Assembly (NCBI RefSeq): GCF_036850765.1
Contig: NC_089492.1
Location: 290,072,590-290,136,589 of the forward strand
DNA length: 64,000 nucleotides
Reading direction: 5' to 3'
Origin: Saccopteryx bilineata
Lineage: Eukaryota; Chordata; Mammalia; Chiroptera; Emballonuridae
Positions within the stretch are counted from its first letter, which is position 1. Every line of letters begins with the position of its first letter. Positions 63,681-64,000 of the stretch are shown here, piece after piece. Position numbers and translations under genes: made by a program. The notes under the pieces are model-generated. The model did no database searches and had not been told where the DNA came from. It saw only the letters and a program-made list of their open reading frames with translations.

Positions 63681-64000
63681 TTTCAGGAAAGCCTGGGCTT
63701 TCGCAGTTTGGGTTTTCTCTCCAGGGAGCCGACGGACTCCCATGAGGGAGAGTGGTGGGCACTGAAGAGCTGGGTGCCAGAGCTGGCTTGAGGACTTCCA
63801 CGGGAGTGCGCGCCATGAGGGGTGGGCCGCTTCCAGCTTCGACTCTCCCAAATTCAAGCCAGATGGTGCGCGGTTTGCACGTCATTTCCCAGTCCTCCCC
63901 TCATTTGGCCAAATGGATACTTGGCGGCCAGGGTGCTGCTGGCCGTGGAGCTGCCGCGTGGCGGCTGGCACGCTTTCTGCTCCCCTCGGCCTTGTTAGAG
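63681..64000. other. GC-rich sequence, no gene recognised
   Basis: No feature was recognised up to the window edge. Confidence 0.35.

Overview
The window looks like a non-coding stretch of a mammalian nuclear genome, most probably a bat. The bat call rests on several tRNA-derived SINEs with heads beginning like GCCCTGGCCGGTTGGCTCAG or GCCTGACCAGGC, on L1 3' ends of bat-like type, and on short non-autonomous hAT transposons with intact target-site duplications. These sit on a background of general mammalian repeats: MLT1-type LTRs, L1M, L2 and MIR. I recognised the repeats by eye and from memory, not by database search, and I do not place the animal to family.

I support no protein-coding gene. 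The long open frames are shadows of GC-rich sequence, microsatellites, the large minisatellite or SINEs. None shows recognisable protein domains or an exon series with consistent splice sites. The only recognisable RNA-gene sequence is a rearranged U2 snRNA pseudogene near the right end, plus the tRNA-like heads of SINEs.

Layout. 1-8 kb: GC-rich sequence with a SINE carrying tandem CTCF-like cores, a candidate regulatory island, a G-quadruplex run, a 243-bp pure pyrimidine tract, and L2 and other old repeats. 8-10.8 kb: the 3' end of an old L1 on the minus strand, split by a hAT element. 11-26 kb: mostly single-copy-looking sequence with AT-rich islands that resemble conserved non-coding elements, mixed with MIR, L2 and LTR fragments. 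26.1-28.2 kb: a plus-strand L1 remnant split by a SINE. 28-42 kb: GC-rich sequence, an LTR split by a second hAT copy, L2, MIR and L1 fragments. 42.5-45.4 kb: a 2.9-kb minisatellite of about 55 copies of a 49-bp unit. 46-53.6 kb: a dense cluster of SINEs, L1 3' ends and an LTR, a Z-DNA-prone tract and an 18-bp minisatellite. 53.6-59.6 kb: GC-rich sequence with a third hAT of another family. 59.6-62.6 kb: a minus-strand L1 containing an LTR and a SINE. 62.6-64 kb: the U2 pseudogene, an old repeat tail and a small AT-rich island.

The AT-rich islands with homeodomain-, SOX- or octamer-like motifs, set in GC-rich sequence, suggest the regulatory neighbourhood or a large intron of a gene outside the window, possibly toward a chromosome end. 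That is inference. The observations most worth a second look are the CTCF-like cores inside a SINE family, the minisatellite with two CACCTG boxes in nearly every unit, and the 5'-inverted U2 pseudogene.
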